A stretch of DNA of 64,000 nucleotides from Baylisascaris procyonis (taxonomy: Eukaryota > Nematoda > Chromadorea > Rhabditida > Ascarididae): assembly GCA_037389465.1 (NCBI GenBank), contig JAZARR010000087.1, forward strand, positions 1 through 64,000. The letters run 5' to 3'. Both the position numbers and the translations under genes were made by a program. The notes under the pieces were generated by a model. The model made no database searches, was not told where the DNA came from, and saw nothing but the letters and a program-made list of their open reading frames with translations. Below are positions 12,733-25,688 of the stretch, in pieces (within the stretch, counting starts at the first letter, position 1; each line of letters opens with the position of its first letter).

Positions 12733-14715
12733 TATGTAAATGTAGTACGGAATGTGCTAATGATAGAATACAGTTCAAGGCTTGGTGCGCCACAATTGTT
12801 ACGGAATCGACAGTAACGTGAGCTTGTGGAGATGAGAAGAGGGACAAGGAAGGGATGACATCTTTTTTTGGACCGTATATCCCTTTCTTCAGACCGTTGT
12901 TGGTCGGCAAGAAACGTTCCGCCAAGAAAAAACCTGATTTACGTGATATTTATCTGACAGTATGGTATTTCATCAGTCATACGAGGCCGATTTTCGTTCC
13001 GTGTGTCTGTCGAACTCAGTGAAGGATAAAGTGGTCAGCTTCTGAGCGGTGTTCATTGATGATCGCGGTCATTCTATATTGTGTAAGTATGGTACCAGTT
13101 TTTGTGTCCTCATAATTGCGTTGTTGCCATGTGAGCTAGAAATTTGCATGGAAGCGCCAAGGAAGGGTAAATTATATACTTTTTAATGTCATTAAATCGT
13201 TTTTCTGTCGTTTTCCAACAGTTGAAGTTGTTGCTATTCTTTCTGAAGCAGTGCCATCTATGTTTATTTCAGCAAAGTGGCTGTGTCTTACGTTTCGACA
13301 TCGTAAACCCTATTTCTGGATAATGCTGCATCCTGCACAATAATGCACTGCATCTTGTAAATAACGCGCTATATGTCGTACGGAATAGTACAGCATATTT
13401 ACCCGGGAACAAGATTAACTCTACTGCAAGCATACATCATGGAGGGTTTGGCAGATCGAAGTACGGCAACAATTTTATGTGGTGAACGCTATCCATTGCC
13501 GCTTGCCCAAAAAAGGAATTGAGCATGTGTCTCTGCCACGGAAGCGCGCAGCAACAGTCCACACTCTTTCGACCGGGACTATATCACAAAGAAGAACCTC
13601 GAGTCTCAGTCAGTGAAATATTTGCATCAACACATTCGAGTCCTAATACCTTTCCCATAACTTCCGAGACATGGCTGCAACAGTATTTGGCAATTTCCAT
13701 CACACTCGAAACTAGTTTGCCTACTGAGTGGTTGAAGATTGCACCATTGACCGCTATAGTAATTTGCGGGGCTCTAAAATTCACCAAACAATGTCGGTTT
13801 TCGGCATGTGGGATTCTGACGTTTTCAAGTGCACAACCTTGTGCATTTCAAGGAGGATAGCCGCCAGGAGCCATGCCCGCTAGCGGACGCTCACTGCCCG
13901 TTGTTGGAAGACAAAATGAAATTTTCGTTGCCACGTGCACACCTGTAAAACCGTCCACCACACTACTTGGGTTAACCGTGATTCACACTGATCGACTGCA
14001 AAACTATAAAATGGACATTTCGGTGTGTCTAAGTATCACTCACGTTCTTCACAAGTCTCTGAAACAAACCTGGCCGATGTGACACAATTCATCGCGTGCG
14101 CTGTCGGGCCCAGAGAGACGCACGGTGTGAGCTGCCACAGTTAAGCTGATGGGTTAACGTGGCATGCTTTCTGTTTTTAACATATGTATTCAAAGAAAGT
14201 TCTCTGTCCCTCCACTTCACACGGAGAACTGGGTTCTGAGTCGCGCCATAGCGACACTAATTTCTCAAGGTAGGACTAGAACAGGCGCCACCACAATCAC
14301 AGCATGATGTGCAAACGAGTGTTGATTCGACAACCCTCATACATAGCAATTGAACGACCAGTACGCTATAGGGTTTTCTGTTATATGATCAAGTGGTTAA
14401 CTTAGCCTTCCAAAGATGTCAAAAAGGAAAGAGAACATGCTAACATCCCAAAATTCAGATCACACTGAAACCGAAGCTGCATAGCCAACGCTACGGAATT
14501 GAACACCTCATTCACGTGTCCGAGACGAAAGTTCGCCTCACACAAGAAGTGCGCATCAAAAATCCAGCATTCTCCGCGGTCATACAAATGCTCAGGGGGA
14601 TAAAATTGTACCTCTGTAAAGAGGACGACGGGGCCTCCGTTGTTCCACGACCATTATGCGTCTACCACGAAGGCATATTACAAGCGCTATTCCGTGCGGT
14701 AATATATCCGAGGTG
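12733..14715. other. Intergenic region between NEMF and the tRNA array
   Basis: About 2 kb without a recognised gene. The longest open frames (minus 12521-12925, antisense to the last NEMF exon; plus 13519-13860) resemble no family I know. No canonical AATAAA is visible soon after the NEMF stop codon. The NEMF 3' UTR must lie at the left end. Confidence 0.5.
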
Positions 14716-14741
14716 TTACTAACCACTATACTGCTTGGCCC
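14716..14741 (-). pseudogene. Truncated tRNA-His at the left edge of the array
   Basis: Only the 5' third of a tRNA-His (acceptor 5' strand and D arm) is recognisable. It is followed rightwards by a normal spacer leading to the copy at 14867. Left of 14716 the similarity stops, which marks the array boundary. Confidence 0.75.
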
Positions 14742-16261
14742 ATTCGCTTCAGTGGCAAAGGAAGCCCGTGCAACAAACGCTCCATTCTCTGCACAATATG
14801 TGGGGGGATAGTTTCGTTCTCCATTGAACACGAACCGTCAAATTTTGACCCTGTTGCCGTGATTGGTGCCCAAGACAGGAATCGGACCTGTGTCGCCAGG
14901 GCCACAACGCGGAGTACTAACCACTATACTACTTGGGCCATTGGCTTCCCTGGGAAAGGAAGCCCGTGTCGAAAACGGCGTACACGACCGACTAACATAT
15001 GCGGTTGTGGCTTCCTTTTCCAATGAACACGAACCCTCAAATTTTGACCCGGTTGCCGTGATTGGTGCCCAAGGCAGGAATCGAACCTGTGTCGCCACGG
15101 CCACAACGTGGAGTTCTAGCCACTATACTACATGGGCCATTCGCTTTCGTGGGAAAGGAAGCCCGTGTCAAAAACGGCGTACACGACCGAGTAATATATG
15201 CGGGGGTGGTTTCCTTTTCCAACGAACACGAACCCTCAAATTTTGACCTGGTTGCAGTGACTGATGCCTAAGACAGGAATCGAACCTGTGTCGCCACGGC
15301 CACAACGTGGAGTACTAACCACTATACTACTTGGGCCATTCGCTTCCGTGGCAAAGGATGTCCGTGTCAGAAAAGGAGAACACGATCGATTAGTGTATGC
15401 GGAGGCTGGTTTCGTTTTCGAGTGCACACGAACCCTCAAATTTTGACCCGGTTGCCGTGATTTGTGCCAAAGACAGGAATCGAACCTGTGTCGCCACGGC
15501 CACAACGTGGAGTACTAAGCACTACACGACTTGGGCCGCACGCTTCCGTGGCAAAGGAAGCCCGTGTCAGAAAAGGCGAACACGATCGATTAGTGTATGC
15601 GGAGGCTGGTTTCGTTTTCGGGTGCACACGAACCCTCAAATTTTGACCCGGTTGCCGTGATTTGTGCCCAAGACAGGAATCGAACCAGGGTCGCCACGGC
15701 CACAACATGGAGTACTAACCACTATACTACTTGGGCCATTCGCTTCCGTGGCAAAGGAAGCCCGTGTCAGAAAAGGCGAACACGATCGATTAGTGTATGC
15801 GGAGGCTGGTTTCGTTTTCGGGTGCACACGAACCCTCAAATTTTGACCCGGTTGCCGTGATTTGTGCCCAAGACAGGAATCGAACCAGTGTCGCCACGGC
15901 CACAACATGGAGTACTAACCACTATACTACTTGGGCCATTCGCTTCCGTGGCAAAGGAAGCATGTGTCGAAAACGGCTTGCACGACCGGGTAATATATGC
16001 GCGGGTGGTTTCCTTTTCCAACGAACACGAACCCTCAAATTTTGACCTGGTTGCAGTGACTGACGCCCAAGACAGGAATCGAACCTGTGTCGCCACGGCC
16101 ACAACGTGGAGCACTAACCACTATACTACTTGGGCCATTCGCTTCCGTGGCAAAGGAAGCCTGTGTCGAAAACGGCGTTCACGACCGACTAATATATGCG
16201 GGTGTGGCTTCCTTTTCCAATGGACACGAACCTCAAATTTTAACCTGGTTGCAGTGACTGA

Positions 16262-16333
16262 TGCCCAAGACAGGAATCGAACCTGTGTCGCCACGGCCAC
16301 AACGTGGAGTACTAACCACTATACTACTTGGGC
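16262..16333 (-). tRNA. tRNA-His (GTG), exact consensus copy
   Basis: Matches the 72-nt consensus at every base. The 3' flank reads TCA instead of CCA. The first T4 run downstream is about 90 nt away. Confidence 0.9.
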
Positions 16334-16459
16334 CATTCGCTTTCGTGGGAAAGGAAGCCCGTGTCGAAAACGGCGTGTACGACCGACTAATATATGCGGG
16401 GGTGGCTTCCTTTTCCAATGAACACGAACCTCAAATTTTAACCTGGTTGCAGTGACTGA

Positions 16460-16531
16460 TGCCCAAGACATTAATCGAACCTGTGTCGCCACGGCCACAA
16501 GGTGGAGTACTAACCACTATACTACTGGGGC
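16460..16531 (-). pseudogene. tRNA-His variant class with broken B box (14 copies)
   Basis: On + the box reads ATTAATCGAACC instead of AGGAATCGAACC. This turns the last CC of the B box into AA and breaks two T-stem pairs. Members start at 16460, 20838, 22431, 23426, 24024, 24820, 26413, 27408, 28603, 29598, 30196, 30793, 32585 and 33580. TFIIIC binding and T-arm folding should both suffer, so these are probably silent. The copy at 16460 also has the C31-C39 mismatch. Confidence 0.8.
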
Positions 16532-16659
16532 CGCTCGCTTCTGTGGCAAAGGAAGCCCGTGTCAGAAAAGGCGAACACGATCGATTAGTGTATGCGGAGG
16601 CTGGTTTCGTTTTCGAGTGCACACGAACCCTAAAATTTTGACCCGGTTGCAGTGACTGA

Positions 16660-16731
16660 TGCCCAAGACAGGAATCGAACCTGTGTCGCCACGGCCACAA
16701 CGTGGAGTACTAACCACTATACTACTTGGGC
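16660..16731 (-). tRNA. tRNA-His (GTG), exact consensus copy
   Basis: Consensus at every base. The 3' flank is TCA. A T4 pol III terminator starts 25 nt downstream, so this copy could be a stand-alone gene. Confidence 0.92.
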
Positions 16732-17256
16732 CATTCGTTTCGTTGGAAAGGAAGCCCGTGTCGAAAACGGCGTACACGACCGACTAATATATGCGGTTGT
16801 GGCTTCCTTTTCCAATGAACACGAACCCTCAAATTTTGACCCGGTTTCCGTGATTGGTGCCAAAGACAGGAATCGAACCTGCGTCGCCACGGCCACAACG
16901 TGGAGTACTAACCACTATACTACTTGGGCCATTCGCTTCCGTGGGAAAGGAAGCCCGTGTCGAAAACGGCGTACACCCCCGACTAATATATGCGGTTGTG
17001 GCTTCCTTTTCCAACGAACACGAACCCTCAAATTTTGACCCGGTTGCCTTGATTGGTGCCCAAGACAGGAATCGAACCTGTGTCGCCACGGCCACAAGGT
17101 GGAGTACTAACCACTATACTACTTGGGCCGCTCGCTTCCGTGGCAAAGGAAGCCCGTGTCAGAAAAGGCGAACACGATCGATTAGTGTATGCGGAGGCTG
17201 GTTTCGTTTTCGAGTGCACACGAACCCTAAAATTTTGACCCGGTTGCAGTGACTGA

Positions 17257-17328
17257 TGCCCAAGACAGGAATCGAACCTGTGTCGCCACGGCCACAACGT
17301 GGAGTACTAACCACTATACTACTTGGGC
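17257..17328 (-). tRNA. tRNA-His (GTG), exact consensus copy
   Basis: Consensus at every base, TCA 3' flank, near T4 terminator. Its 5' flank is the shortened spacer variant (TTCGTTTCGTTGG on +). Confidence 0.92.
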
Positions 17329-17852
17329 CATTCGTTTCGTTGGAAAGGAAGCCCGTGTCGAAAATGGCGTATACGACCGACTAATATATGCGGGGGTGGC
17401 TTCCTTTTCCAATGAACACGAACCTCAAATTTTAACCTGGTTGCAGTGACTGATGCCCAAGACAGGAATCGAACCTGCGTCGCCACGGCCACAACGTGGA
17501 GTACTAACCACTATACTACTTGGGCCATTCGCTTCCGTGGGAAAGGAAGCCCGTGTCGAAAACGGCGTACACGACCGACTAATATATGCGGTTGTGGCTT
17601 CCTTTTCCAACGAACACGAACCCTCAAATTTTGACCCGGTTGCCGTGATTTTTGCCCAAGACAGGAATCGAACCTGTGTCGCTACGGCCACAAGGTGGAG
17701 TACTAACCACTATACTACTTGGGCCGCTCGCTTCCGTGGCAAAGGAAGCCCGTGTCAGAAAAGGCGAACACGATCGATTAGTGTATGCGGAGGCTGGTTT
17801 CGTTTTCGAGTGCACACGAACCCTAAAATTTTGACCCGGTTGCAGTGACTGA

Positions 17853-17924
17853 TGCCCAAGACAGGAATCGAACCTGTGTCGCCACGGCCACAACGTGGAG
17901 TACTAACCACTATACTACTTGGGC
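17853..17924 (-). tRNA. tRNA-His (GTG), exact consensus copy
   Basis: Consensus at every base, with TCA 3' flank and a T4 run about 25 nt downstream. Confidence 0.92.
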
Positions 17925-18051
17925 CATTCGCTTCCGTGGCAAAGGAAGCCCGTGTCGAAAACGGCGTACACGACCGACTAATATATGCGGGGGTGGCTCC
18001 CTTTTCCAATGAACACGAACCCTCAAATTTTGACCCGGTATCCGTGATTGG

Positions 18052-18123
18052 TGCCCAAGACAGGAATCGAACCTGTGTCGCCACGGCCACAACGTGGAGT
18101 ACTTATCACTATACTACATGGGC
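18052..18123 (-). pseudogene. tRNA-His variant class with altered D loop and acceptor (about 22 copies)
   Basis: The D loop reads AGTGATAA in place of AGTGGTTA, losing G19, and the acceptor 5' strand usually becomes GCCCATG, adding one mismatch. Members start at 18052, 18848, 19445, 20042, 21237, 21834, 25219, 25816, 28204, 32187, 36167, 37161, 39353, 39951, 40945, 42341, 42939, 43933, 45329, 45927, 46722 and 47122, with small differences among them. Loss of G19 should weaken both the A box and the tRNA elbow. Confidence 0.7.
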
Positions 18124-19245
18124 CTGTCGCTTCCGTGGCAAAGGAAGACCGTATCAAAAACGGCGTACACGACCGAGTAATATATGCGGGGGTGGTTTCC
18201 TTTTCCAACGAACACGAACCCTCAAATTTTGACCTGGTTGCAGTGACTGATGCCCAAGACAGGAATCGAACCTGTGTCGCCACGGCCACAACGTGGAGTA
18301 CTAACCGCTATACTACTTGGGCCATTCGCTTCCGTGGCAAAGGAAGCCCGTGTCGAAAACGGCGTATACGACCGACTAATATATGCGGGGGTGGCTTCCT
18401 TTTCCAATGAACACGAACCTCAAATTTTAACCTGGTTGCAGTGACTGATGCCCAAGACAGGAATCGAACCTGCGTCGCCACGGCCACAACGTGGAGTACT
18501 AACCACTATACTACTTGGGCCATTCGCTTCCGTGGGAAAGGAAGCCCGTGTCGAAAACGGCGTACACGACCGACTAATATATGCGGGGGTGGCTCCCTTT
18601 TCCAATGAACACGAACCCTCAAATTTTGACCCGGTTTCCGTGATTGGTGCCAAAGACAGGAATCGAACCTGTGTCGCCACGGCCACAACGTGGAGTGCTA
18701 ACCACTACACGACTTGGGCCGCTCGCTTCCGTGGCAAAGGAAGCCCGTGTCAGAAAAGGCGAACACGATCGATTAGTGTATGCGGAGGCTGGTTTCGTTT
18801 TCGGGTGCACACGAACCCTCAAATTTTGACCCGGTTCCCGTGATTTGTGCCCAAGACAGGAATCGAACCTGTGTTGCCACGGCCACAACGTGGAGTACTT
18901 ATCACTATACTACATGGGCCTGTCGCTTCCGTGGGAAAGGAAGCCCGTGTCGAAAACGGCGTACACGACCGACTAATATATGCGGTTGTGGCTTCCTTTT
19001 CCAACGAACACGAACCCTAAAATTTTGACCCGGTTGCAGTGACTGATGCCCAAGACAGGAATCGAACCTGTGTGGCCACGGCCACAACGTGGAGTACTAA
19101 CCACTATACTACTTGGGCCATTCGCTTTCGTTGGAAAGGAAGCCCATGTCGAAAACGGCGTGCACGAGCGACTAATATATGCTTTTGTGGCTTCCTTTTC
19201 CAATGAACACGAACCCTCAAATTTTGACCCGGTTGCCGTGATTGG

Positions 19246-19317
19246 TGCCCAAGACAGGAATCGAACCTGTGTCGCCACGGCCACAACGTGGAGTACTAAC
19301 CACTATACTACTTGGGC
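19246..19317 (-). tRNA. tRNA-His (GTG), exact consensus copy
   Basis: Consensus at every base, with G at -1 and an encoded CCA. No near T4: the first is about 91 nt downstream. It lies in the 597-bp duplicated block whose sister copy is at 19843. Confidence 0.9.
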
Positions 19318-19842
19318 CATTCGCTTCTGTGGGAAAGGAAGCCCGTGTCGAAAACGGCGTACACGACCGACTAATATATGCGGTTGTGGCTTCCTTTTCC
19401 AATGAACACGAACCCTCAAATTTTGACCCGGTTGCCGTGATTTGTGCCCAAGACAGGGATCGAACCTGTGTCGCCACGGCCACAACGTGGAGTACTTATC
19501 AATATACTACATGGGCCTGTCGCTTCCGTGGCAAAGGAAGCCCGTGTCGAAAACGGCGTACACGACCGACTAATATATGCGGTTGTGGCTTCCTTTTCCA
19601 ACGAACACGAACCCTAAAATTTTGACCCGGTTGCAGTGACTGATGCCCAAGACAGGAATCGAACCTGTGTGGCCACGGCCACAACGTGGAGTACTAACCA
19701 CTATACTACTTGGGCCATTCGCTTTCGTTGGAAAGGAAGCCCATGTCGAAAACGGCGTGCACGAGCGACTAATATATGCTTTTGTGGCTTCCTTTTCCAA
19801 TGAACACGAACCCTCAAATTTTGACCCGGTTGCCGTGATTGG

Positions 19843-19914
19843 TGCCCAAGACAGGAATCGAACCTGTGTCGCCACGGCCACAACGTGGAGTACTAACCAC
19901 TATACTACTTGGGC
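19843..19914 (-). tRNA. tRNA-His (GTG), exact consensus copy
   Basis: Sister of the 19246 copy in the three-unit duplication. Encoded CCA, no near T4. Confidence 0.9.
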
Positions 19915-20438
19915 CATTCGCTTCTGTGGGAAAGGAAGCCCGTGTCGAAAACGGCGTACACGACCGACTAATATATGCGGTTGTGGCTTCCTTTTCCAAT
20001 GAACACGAACCCTCAAATTTTGACCCGGTTGCCGTGATTTGTGCCCAAGACAGGGATCGAACCTGTGTCGCCACGGCCACAACGTGGAGTACTTATCAAT
20101 ATACTACATGGGCCTGTCGCTTCCGTGGCAAAGGAAGCCTGTGTCGAAAACGGCTTGCACGACCGAGTAATATATGCAGGGGTGGTTTCCTTTTCCAATG
20201 AACACGAACCTCAAATTTTAACCTGGTTGCAGTGACTGATGCCCAAGACAGGAATCGAACCTGCGTCGCCACGGCCACAACGTGGAGTACTAACCACTAC
20301 ACTACTTGGGCCATTCGCTTCCGTGGGAAAGGAAGCCCGTGTCGAAAACGGCGTACACCCCCGACTAATATATGCGGTTGTGGCTTCCTTTTCCAATGAA
20401 CACGAACCCTCAAATTTTGACCCGGTTGCCGTGATTGG

Positions 20439-20510
20439 TGCCCAAGACAGGAATCGAACCTGTGTCGCCACGGCCACAACGTGGAGTACTAACCACTATA
20501 CTACTTGGGC
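20439..20510 (-). tRNA. tRNA-His (GTG), exact consensus copy
   Basis: Exact copy with encoded CCA. Its higher-order counterpart is at 24421, 3982 bp away. Confidence 0.9.
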
Positions 20511-21634
20511 CATTCGCTTCCGTGGGAAAGGAAGCCCGTGTCGAAAACGGCGTACACGACCGACTAATATATGCGGTTGTGGCTTCCTTTTCCAATGAAC
20601 ACGAACCCTCAAATTTTGACCCGGTTGCCGTGATTTGTGCCCAAGACAGGGATCGAACCTGTGTCGCCACGGCCACAACGTGGAGTACTAACCACTATAC
20701 TACTTGGGCCGCTCGCTTCCGTGGCAAAGGAAGCCCGTGTCAGAAAAGGCGAACACGATCGATTAGTGTATGCGGAGGCTGGTTTCGTTTTCGAGTGCAC
20801 ACGAACCCTAAAATTTTGACCCGGTTGCAGTGACTGATGCCCAAGACATTAATCGAACCTGTGTCGCCACGGCCACAACGTGGAGTACTAACCACTATAC
20901 TACTTGGGCCATTCGCTTCCGTGGCAAAGGAAGCCCGTGTCGAAAACGGCGTACACGACCGACTAATATATGCGGGGGTGGCTCCCTTTTCCAATGAACA
21001 CGAACCCTCAAATTTTGACCCGGTTTCCGTGATTGGTGCCAAAGACAGGAATCGAACCTGTGTCGCCACGGCCACAACGTGGAGTACTAACCACTACACG
21101 ACTTGGGCCGCTCGCTTCCGTGGCAAAGGAAGCCCGTGTCAGAAAAGGCGAACACGATCGATTAGTGTATGCGGAGGCTGGTTTCGTTTTCGGGTGCACA
21201 CGAACCCTCAAATTTTGACCCGGTTCCCGTGATTTGTGCCCAAGACAGGAATCGAACCTGTGTCGCCACGGCCACAACGTGGAGTACTTATCACTATACT
21301 ACATGGGCCTGTCGCTTCCGTGGCAAAGGAAGACCGTATCAAAAACGGCGTACACGACCGAGTAATATATGCGGGGGTGGTTTCCTTTTCCAACGAACAC
21401 GAACCCTAAAATTTTGACCCGGTTGCAGTGACTGATGCCCAAGACAGGAATCGAACCTGTGTGGCCACGGCCACAACGTGGAGTACTAACCACTATACTA
21501 CTTGGGCCATTCGCTTTCGTTGGAAAGGAAGCCCGTGTCGAAAACGGCGTGCACGAGCGACTAATATATGCTTTTGTGGCTTCCTTTTCCAATGAACACG
21601 AACCCTCAAATTTTGACCCGGTTGCCGTGATTGG

Positions 21635-21706
21635 TGCCCAAGACAGGAATCGAACCTGTGTCGCCACGGCCACAACGTGGAGTACTAACCACTATACTAC
21701 TTGGGC
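21635..21706 (-). tRNA. tRNA-His (GTG), exact consensus copy
   Basis: Exact copy with encoded CCA; counterpart at 25617 (offset 3982 bp). Confidence 0.9.
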
Positions 21707-24420
21707 CATTCGCTTCTGTGGGAAAGGAAGCCCGTGTCGAAAACGGCGTACACGACCGACTAATATATGCGGTTGTGGCTTCCTTTTCCAATGAACACGA
21801 ACCCTCAAATTTTGACCCGGTTGCCGTGATTTGTGCCCAAGACAGGGATCGAACCTGTGTCGCCACGGCCACAACGTGGAGTACTTATCAATATACTACA
21901 TGGGCCTGTCGCTTCCGTGGCAAAGGAAGCCTGTGTCGAAAACGGCTTGCACGACCGAGTAATATATGCAGGGGTGGTTTCCTTTTCCAATGAACACGAA
22001 CCTCAAATTTTAACCTGGTTGCAGTGACTGATGCCCAAGACAGGAATCGAACCTGCGTCGCCACGGCCACAACGTGGAGTACTAACCACTATACTACTTG
22101 GGCCATTCGCTTCCGTGGGAAAGGAAGCCCGTGTCGAAAACGGCGTACACCCCCGACTAATATATGCGGTTGTGGCTTCCTTTTCCAATGAACACGAACC
22201 CTCAAATTTTGACCCGGTTGCCTTGATTGGTGCCCAAGACAGGAATCGAACCTGTGTCGCCACGGCCACAAGGTGGAGTACCAACCACTATACTACTTGG
22301 GCCGCTCGCTTCCGTGGCAAAGGAAGCCCGTGTCAGAAAAGGCGAACACGATCGATTAGTGTATGCGGAGGCTGGTTTCGTTTTCGAGTGCACACGAACC
22401 CTAAAATTTTGACCCGGTTGCAGTGACTGATGCCCAAGACATTAATCGAACCTGTGTCGCCACGGCCACAACGTGGAGTACTAACCACTATACTACTTGG
22501 GCCATTCGCTCTCGTGGGAAAGGAAGCCCGTGTCGAAAACGGCGTGCACGAGCGACTAATATATGCGGTTCTGGCTTCCTTTTCCAATGAACACGAACCC
22601 TCAAATTTTGACCCGGTTGCAGTGACTGATGCCCAAGACAGGAATCGAACCTGTGTCGCCACGGCCACAACGTGGAGTACTAACCACTATAGTACTTGGG
22701 CCATTCGCTTCCGTGGGAAAGGAAGCCCGTGTCGAAAACGGCGTACACGACCGACTAATATATGCGGTTGTGGCTTCCTTTTCCAACGAACACGAACCCT
22801 CAAATTTTGACCCGGTTGCCGTGATTGGTGCCCAAGACAGGAATCGAACCTGTGTCGCTACGGCCACAAGGTGGAGTACTAACCACTATACTACTTGGGC
22901 CATTCGCTTTCGTGGGAAAGGAAGCCCGTTTCGAAAACGGCGTATACGACCGACTAATATATGCGGGGGTGGCTTCCTTTTCCAATGAACACGAACCTCA
23001 AATTTTAACCTGGTTGCAGTGACTGATGCCCAAGACAGGAATCGAACCTGCGTCGCCACGGCCACAACGTGGAGTACTAACCACTATACTACTTGGGCCA
23101 TTCGCTTCCGTGGGAAAGGAAGCCCGTGTCGAAAACGGCGTACACGACCGACTAATATATGCGGTTGTGGCTTCCTTTTCCAACGAACACGAACCCTCAA
23201 ATTTTGACCCGGTTGCCGTGATTGGTGCCCAAGACAGGAATCGAACCTGTGTCGCTACGGCCACAAGGTGGAGTACTAACCACTATACTACTTGGGCCGC
23301 TCGCTTCCGTGGCAAAGGAAGCCCGTGTCAGAAAAGGCGAACACGATCGATTAGTGTATGCGGAGGCTGGTTTCGTTTTCGAGTGCACACGAACCCTAAA
23401 ATTTTGACCCGGTTGCAGTGACTGATGCCCAAGACATTAATCGAACCTGTGTCGCCACGGCCACAACGTGGAGTACTAACCACTATACTACTTGGGCCAT
23501 TCGCTTTCGTGGGAAAGGAAGCCCGTGTCGAAAACGGCGTGCACGAGCGACTAATATATGCGGGGGTGGCTTCCTTTTCCAATGAACACGAACCTCAAAT
23601 TTTAACCTGGTTGCAGTGACTGATGCCCAAGACAGGAATCGAACCTGTGTCGCCACGGCCACAAGGTGGAGTACTAACCACTATACTACTTGGGCCGCTC
23701 GCTTCTGTGGCAAAGGAAGCCCGTGTCAGAAAAGGCGAACACGATCGATTAGTGTATGCGGAGGCTGGTTTCGTTTTCGAGTGCACACGAACCCTAAAAT
23801 TTTGACCCGGTTGCAGTGACTGATGCCCAAGACAGGAATCGAACCTGTGTCGCCACGGCCACAAGGTGGAGTACTAACCACTACACTACTTGGGCCGCTC
23901 GCTTCTGTGGCAAAGGAAGCCCGTGTCAGAAAAGGCGAACACGATCGATTAGTGTATGCGGAGGCTGGTTTCGTTTTCGAGTGCACACGAACCCTAAAAT
24001 TTTGACCCGGTTGCAGTGACTGATGCCCAAGACATTAATCGAACCTGTGTCGCCACGGCCACAACGTGGAGTACTAACCACTATACTACTTGGGCCATTC
24101 GCTTTCGTGGCAAAGGAAGCCTGTGTCGAAAACGGCTTGCACGACCGAGTAATATATGCAGGGGTGGTTTCCTTTTCCAATGAACACGAACCTCAAATTT
24201 TAACCTGGTTGCAGTGACTGATGCCCAAGACAGGAATCGAACCTGCGTCGCCACGGCCACAACGTGGAGTACTAACCACTACACTACTTGGGCCATTCGC
24301 TTCCGTGGGAAAGGAAGCCCGTGTCGAAAACGGCGTACACCCCCGACTAATATATGCGGTTGTGGCTTCCTTTTCCAATGAACACGAACCCTCAAATTTT
24401 GACCCGGTTGCCGTGATTGG

Positions 24421-24492
24421 TGCCCAAGACAGGAATCGAACCTGTGTCGCCACGGCCACAACGTGGAGTACTAACCACTATACTACTTGGGC
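24421..24492 (-). tRNA. tRNA-His (GTG), exact consensus copy
   Basis: Exact copy with encoded CCA; counterpart of 20439. Confidence 0.9.
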
Positions 24493-25616
24493 CATTCGCT
24501 TCCGTGGGAAAGGAAGCCCGTGTCGAAAACGGCGTACACGACCGACTAATATATGCGGTTGTGGCTTCCTTTTCCAATGAACACGAACCCTCAAATTTTG
24601 ACCCGGTTGCCGTGATTTGTGCCCAAGACAGGGATCGAACCTGTGTCGCCACGGCCACAACGTGGAGTACTAACCACTATACTACTTGGGCCGCTCGCTT
24701 CCGTGGCAAAGGAAGCCCGTGTCAGAAAAGGCGAACACGATCGATTAGTGTATGCGGAGGCTGGTTTCGTTTTCGAGTGCACACGAACCCTAAAATTTTG
24801 ACCCGGTTGCAGTGACTGATGCCCAAGACATTAATCGAACCTGTGTCGCCACGGCCACAACGTGGAGTACTAACCACTATACTACTTGGGCCATTCGCTT
24901 CCGTGGCAAAGGAAGCCCGTGTCGAAAACGGCGTACACGACCGACTAATATATGCGGGGGTGGCTCCCTTTTCCAATGAACACGAACCCTCAAATTTTGA
25001 CCCGGTTTCCGTGATTGGTGCCAAAGACAGGAATCGAACCTGTGTCGCCACGGCCACAACGTGGAGTACTAACCACTACACGACTTGGGCCGCTCGCTTC
25101 CGTGGCAAAGGAAGCCCGTGTCAGAAAAGGCGAACACGATCGATTAGTGTATGCGGAGGCTGGTTTCGTTTTCGGGTGCACACGAACCCTCAAATTTTGA
25201 CCCGGTTCCCGTGATTTGTGCCCAAGACAGGAATCGAACCTGTGTCGCCACGGCCACAACGTGGAGTACTTATCACTATACTACATGGGCCTGTCGCTTC
25301 CGTGGCAAAGGAAGACCGTATCAAAAACGGCGTACACGACCGAGTAATATATGCGGGGGTGGTTTCCTTTTCCAACGAACACGAACCCTAAAATTTTGAC
25401 CCGGTTGCAGTGACTGATGCCCAAGACAGGAATCGAACCTGTGTGGCCACGGCCACAACGTGGAGTACTAACCACTATACTACTTGGGCCATTCGCTTTC
25501 GTTGGAAAGGAAGCCCGTGTCGAAAACGGCGTGCACGAGCGACTAATATATGCTTTTGTGGCTTCCTTTTCCAATGAACACGAACCCTCAAATTTTGACC
25601 CGGTTGCCGTGATTGG

Positions 25617-25688
25617 TGCCCAAGACAGGAATCGAACCTGTGTCGCCACGGCCACAACGTGGAGTACTAACCACTATACTACTTGGGC
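25617..25688 (-). tRNA. tRNA-His (GTG), exact consensus copy
   Basis: Exact copy with encoded CCA; counterpart of 21635. The related copy at 28005 has lost its acceptor stem. Confidence 0.9.

Larger units (their letters stand above)
19047..20240. repeat. Three-unit (597-bp) tandem duplication
   Basis: Units 19047, 19246 and 19445 recur as 19644, 19843 and 20042 with the same spacer variants. The copies part ways in the spacer right of 20042. Confidence 0.8.

Noticed and set aside
12521..12925. 134-codon ORF on the minus strand.
   Set aside because: It is antisense to the last NEMF exon and resembles no known protein.
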